Shown one piece after another: positions 60,801 to 64,000 of a stretch of DNA of 64,000 nt. The position numbers and the translations under genes are program-made. This stretch comes from Polyodon spathula (Eukaryota; Chordata; Actinopteri; Acipenseriformes; Polyodontidae). The first letter of the stretch is position 1; every line of letters begins with the position of its first letter. The stretch covers positions 16,742,294-16,806,293 of the forward strand of contig NC_054536.1 of assembly GCF_017654505.1 (NCBI RefSeq). Direction: 5' to 3'. The notes beneath the pieces were generated by a model. It saw only the letters and a program-made list of their open reading frames with translations. It made no database searches and was not told the DNA's origin.

Positions 60801-63800
60801 CGGGCCTTCAGATTCAAGACATCCGTGGCTTTCTTCTGGCCTGGGAAACCAAGAATTGGAGTCATAGTAGTAGGTTCATACTGGTAGTCAGGATAAAGTT
60901 TACTAATAGTGTCCCAGGACTGGGCAAGCTAAAACTAGGCACTAGAAGCCATACCCGTCTGCCCAGAGCTGTAAGGGTGGAACTGCAGGGATCCAAGACC
61001 TCTTCCAATGGAGGAGGCAGGGACAGCCCGTCTTTCAGCTACCAGTTTTATAGTGTCATTGAGGGGGTAGCGGCAACGGATTGTCAGCCTAGGAGAGAGA
61101 GAGAGAGAGAGAAGTTCCACAGAATCACGTAGTTTGATAGTCTTTTCAAATACGCATGTCTAAATGCTAGTTTATGAAGTGGTTCCTTCAGAATTAATCT
61201 TTACAGCAAGTAGACACACGTAGGACAAAACTAATGGAAACACCAAGTCCATTGAAAACAAGGGCTTCCACACAGGTGTGGCTCATGTGTTAAGCCAACA
61301 TCCAGCATGCTTAGGGTCATTTATAGACATGCTGGACAGGTTTGGTTGCCTAGAATTATGGCGAGCATGGCAGCAAGAGGAGACCAGACTTTGAAATGGC
61401 AATTGTTGGGGCACGTTTGGCATGAGCTTCAGTGACCAGAACAGCTCAACTTGTGGATGTTTCACTACCAATGTTTAAGGTTATGTGGGCATGGAAGTCC
61501 AAGGGAAACAAAAAAAGGAAGCACACACTCCAGGATTGAGAGAGCCATGCAATAATCCAGAGTGCATGGCAGACACAGGAGAGCAACTGCAGATCAATGA
61601 CAGCAAATTAACCTGAAGCTTGAGCAACCAGTTCCATGAACAATCCACCAAGAACGCCACAAAGCAGGATACCAGTCTGGTTACAGTGCACAAAAAGCTC
61701 ATCACATCTGCCAATGCTTGTTTGCAAGTCCAGGCAATGGACTACCGAGCAGTCGAGAAATGAGATATGGTCAGATGAAGCCACCAGGTTAAACAAATGG
61801 AAGAGTGCATGTGTGGCACCAACCTAAAGAACTCTACAGCTCCAAGTGCTTGGTTCCAACAGGGAAGGGTTCTGGTGGTTCCGTAGCGTGGGGCACATTT
61901 TCCTGGCATGGTTTGGGTGCACTCATTCCCTTAGAAGGCAAGCTCACTGCCAATGCGCTACTGATCATCTTTGCCCCCCCAATTGCATTTTCCTGCATTG
62001 GTGGGATGTCTTCCAGGATGACATTGCCCCTGCATCCACACAGCACGTGTGGTCCCCCAATGGTCTGAGGACCAGGACCCTGATCTTCGCCATGACATAT
62101 GGATTTTATGGGAGTGACACCCGAGAGTGTTTTCCACCTACAAGCAACCACGTGCAAATTGATTGACTGGTGGAAGAATGGTGCCACATCACTCCTGGAA
62201 TTCTGCAGAGGCTGCTAGACTATGCCACAGCACATACAGGCCATAAGTGGTGGGCCAACACCCTATTAAGTTAGGTTACATTGTCCAAGACCTGTAGTTG
62301 GTTAACTACTGGACAGCTTGCCCCCAGTCTGAATACACTGCCACCGACTTCAGCAGTGTCCATTTCAGGTAGTTGTGTTCATCCTCACCTGTATTCAGAG
62401 TCCCTGGTGATGACTGGAGCATTGGCTGGGAATAGCGCTCTGGTATACACCACCTCATTCTCATAGATCAGGTAGTTCTCCACAATCTGAAACATTGCCA
62501 CAACATCAAGCCATTAATACAAAGTACCCCCCCTCCACCCCCCCGAATACTAGCCCCATTTGAAAATCCTGTATTCCAACAACAAACCTAGAAGGCCAAC
62601 AGGTGCTTGCACTTGGGCTTTCAAAACAGGCTAGTTAGACCTGGCAAGTCCACAGCACCTTTAGGGATACTTACTGCTCCCAATACAGTTTACCAATACA
62701 AAACCTGTATAAAAAGGCCATTGCAATGATTTACAGCACCATGCTGGAAACCTCAGGTCACCTTGCTCCTGGTCCCACAGGTGTTGACACTGAAGGTGAA
62801 GAGAGCCCTGGTTGAGTCAAACTCTTTGGGTTTGCAGGTCTTGTCCAGCAGGGTGGTCTTGCTGGGTTCCACTACTGGTATGGGCTCCATGGTCACAGCC
62901 ACCACCGTCATCACACCATTAGGCATGCACACTGGAGAGAAGGGGGTGAAGTTGAACCAGGACACATTCAAAGAGAATTCGCTGCATGAACCAGTTCAAG
63001 ATTGCCACACCAGTCATGTGCCAAGTGGCCTCTAGAGGATACCTACAGCTATGACCAGAAGTCTTGTACAAGCACCCTGTAGAACCATCCCATTTCTCTT
63101 TAGTCAAGCCTAAAGAGAAAACATTACATAGCTCTTTGTAGTCCATCCCCCATATATACTGCATGACAAGACTTCAAACCCAATGCAGCTTATTGGGTTA
63201 CTCAAATCCTACAAATCTAGGTGATGCACACGTTCTGTGCCAGAACTGTAGGTGGTCTCACACCAGTCTGTTCTAAAAGGATCATGCTATGGTGCAGGCT
63301 TACTTGCAGAAGCATCACCCAAATGATACCAGTTGCTTGTCTGCAGACTGCAAGAGGCCAGGCAGACCATTTAGAACTTGGAAAGGTGGCATTATGGATT
63401 GTTGCACTGAACTGCAAGCAACATCATGGTCAGTGGAATATTCTTTCTAGCAATGGAGAAGGAGCCTGGTACAGCTTGTTTATAGCCAACATGTGTACAA
63501 GTGGCATGGCATACAAGACAGAAAGTCCAGCCCACTTTGTACAGCTTCTTACCCAGCAGCTGCTTGGTAGCAAACTGACAGCGCTGTACAGAGGACAGCA
63601 CTGCCGACAGCGTCCTGATATCCATCAAGGTCAGTTCTACTCGAACAAAGAGGCCTCGGAGGGAGATATCCTGGAAAAGGAGACAAGCAACATTCCTCAA
63701 AATAGCCAGCCCACTTTGAAGCACACCAACCCACAGAGGAGCAGGCTTTCCAGCCTAGTGGTGCCGGGAGAACTGCAGATTTAACAAGGTTTGGGTCTGC

Positions 63801-64000
63801 TCAAATACTAGGTACTAGTGTTAATGCACTAGAACAATGACTAGACAAGGTAATCCTACAACACCCAATTCAGCCTCTAGAGGCTCTGCTAAGTTGAAGG
63901 CATTCCTAGTAGCCTCCACAGACTTACCTCGTAGATGCAGCCAATACTGAAGAGCGGCACCTCCACAATAAGCTTGGTCTGGTTGGTGATGATGTAGCCC
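57893..64000 (-). CDS. ZPAX-like egg-envelope glycoprotein, copy C (partial, exons 23 to 13)
   Basis: The 3' half of a third egg-coat gene, cut by the window end. Visible exons from 3' to 5' are: 57893-57987, 58316-58399, 58512-58599, 58805-58940, 60441-60624, 60790-60840, 60955-61088, 62389-62486, 62762-62931, 63553-63670, and exon 13 from 63,928 onward. This covers the complete ZP module and transmembrane segment. All visible splice sites and phases match A and B. Residue 630 is Ser as in copy B. Residue 583 (exon 14) is Met where A and B have Val. There are no stops, so the gene is probably intact, but its 5' half and promoter are not in view. Confidence 0.86.
59698..59807. repeat. Palindrome cluster in ZPAX intron 19, copy C
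   Basis: Same arrangement as copies A and B, beginning with the perfect 24-bp palindrome at 59,698-59,721. Confidence 0.8.
61223..62286 (+). mobile_element. Tc1/mariner transposon remnant in ZPAX intron 16, copy C
   Basis: Third copy of the same intronic remnant at the same position. Shares some substitutions with A and others with B. Confidence 0.7.

Larger units (their letters stand above)
55772..64000. repeat. Tandem segmental duplication, unit C (partial)
   Basis: Third copy, cut by the window end inside ZPAX exon 13. It lacks CR1 at the site filled in unit A. It also lacks about 286 bp (unit B 32,107-32,396 region) between the inverted repeat and the ZPAX 3' end. It shares some small variants with A and others with B, so the copies are mosaic. 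Confidence 0.92.

Noticed and set aside
1..64000. tRNA, rRNA or other structured RNA genes
   Set aside because: I looked for tRNA-like A/B boxes and obvious cloverleaf sequence and saw none I could support by eye.

Overview
This looks like nuclear DNA of a non-teleost ray-finned fish. A sturgeon or paddlefish is my best guess; gar or bichir cannot be excluded. The reasons are spliced genes with GT-AG introns, a fish-type TCR-gamma V gene, a ZPAX-type egg-coat gene, and CR1, DIRS, Tc1 and L2-type transposable elements. No prokaryotic features are visible.

The window is a tandem segmental duplication holding two complete units and one partial unit. Each unit reads, left to right: a folded-back inverted repeat, an egg-envelope gene (ZPAX-like, 23 exons, minus strand), a decayed DIRS retroelement, an L2-type LINE scrap, the 3' end of a gypsy-like LTR, and one or two TCR-gamma V genes on the plus strand. 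Unit A runs from about 1 to 30.7 kb, unit B from about 30.7 to 55.8 kb, and unit C from about 55.8 kb to the window end, where its ZPAX gene is cut inside exon 13.

I rebuilt the ZPAX-like gene exon by exon. It gives a 952-residue protein with a signal peptide, a long ZP-N-like N-terminal region, a complete ZP module and a C-terminal transmembrane segment. Copies A and B are both intact. I found one amino-acid difference between A and B, and one further difference in the visible part of C.

There are three TRGV genes: V-a in unit A, V-a in unit B, and a different V-b found only in unit B. Each has a leader exon, a V exon and a recombination signal with a 23-bp spacer. The unit A V-a signal has a damaged heptamer (CATTGTG). 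Unit A also carries three CR1 insertions whose empty sites are preserved in unit B, so the CR1 elements arrived after the duplication.

The main point of interest is the interleaving of an egg-coat gene array with an antigen-receptor V array in opposite orientation. Any V(D)J deletion using an upstream V would remove ZPAX copies from that T cell's genome.
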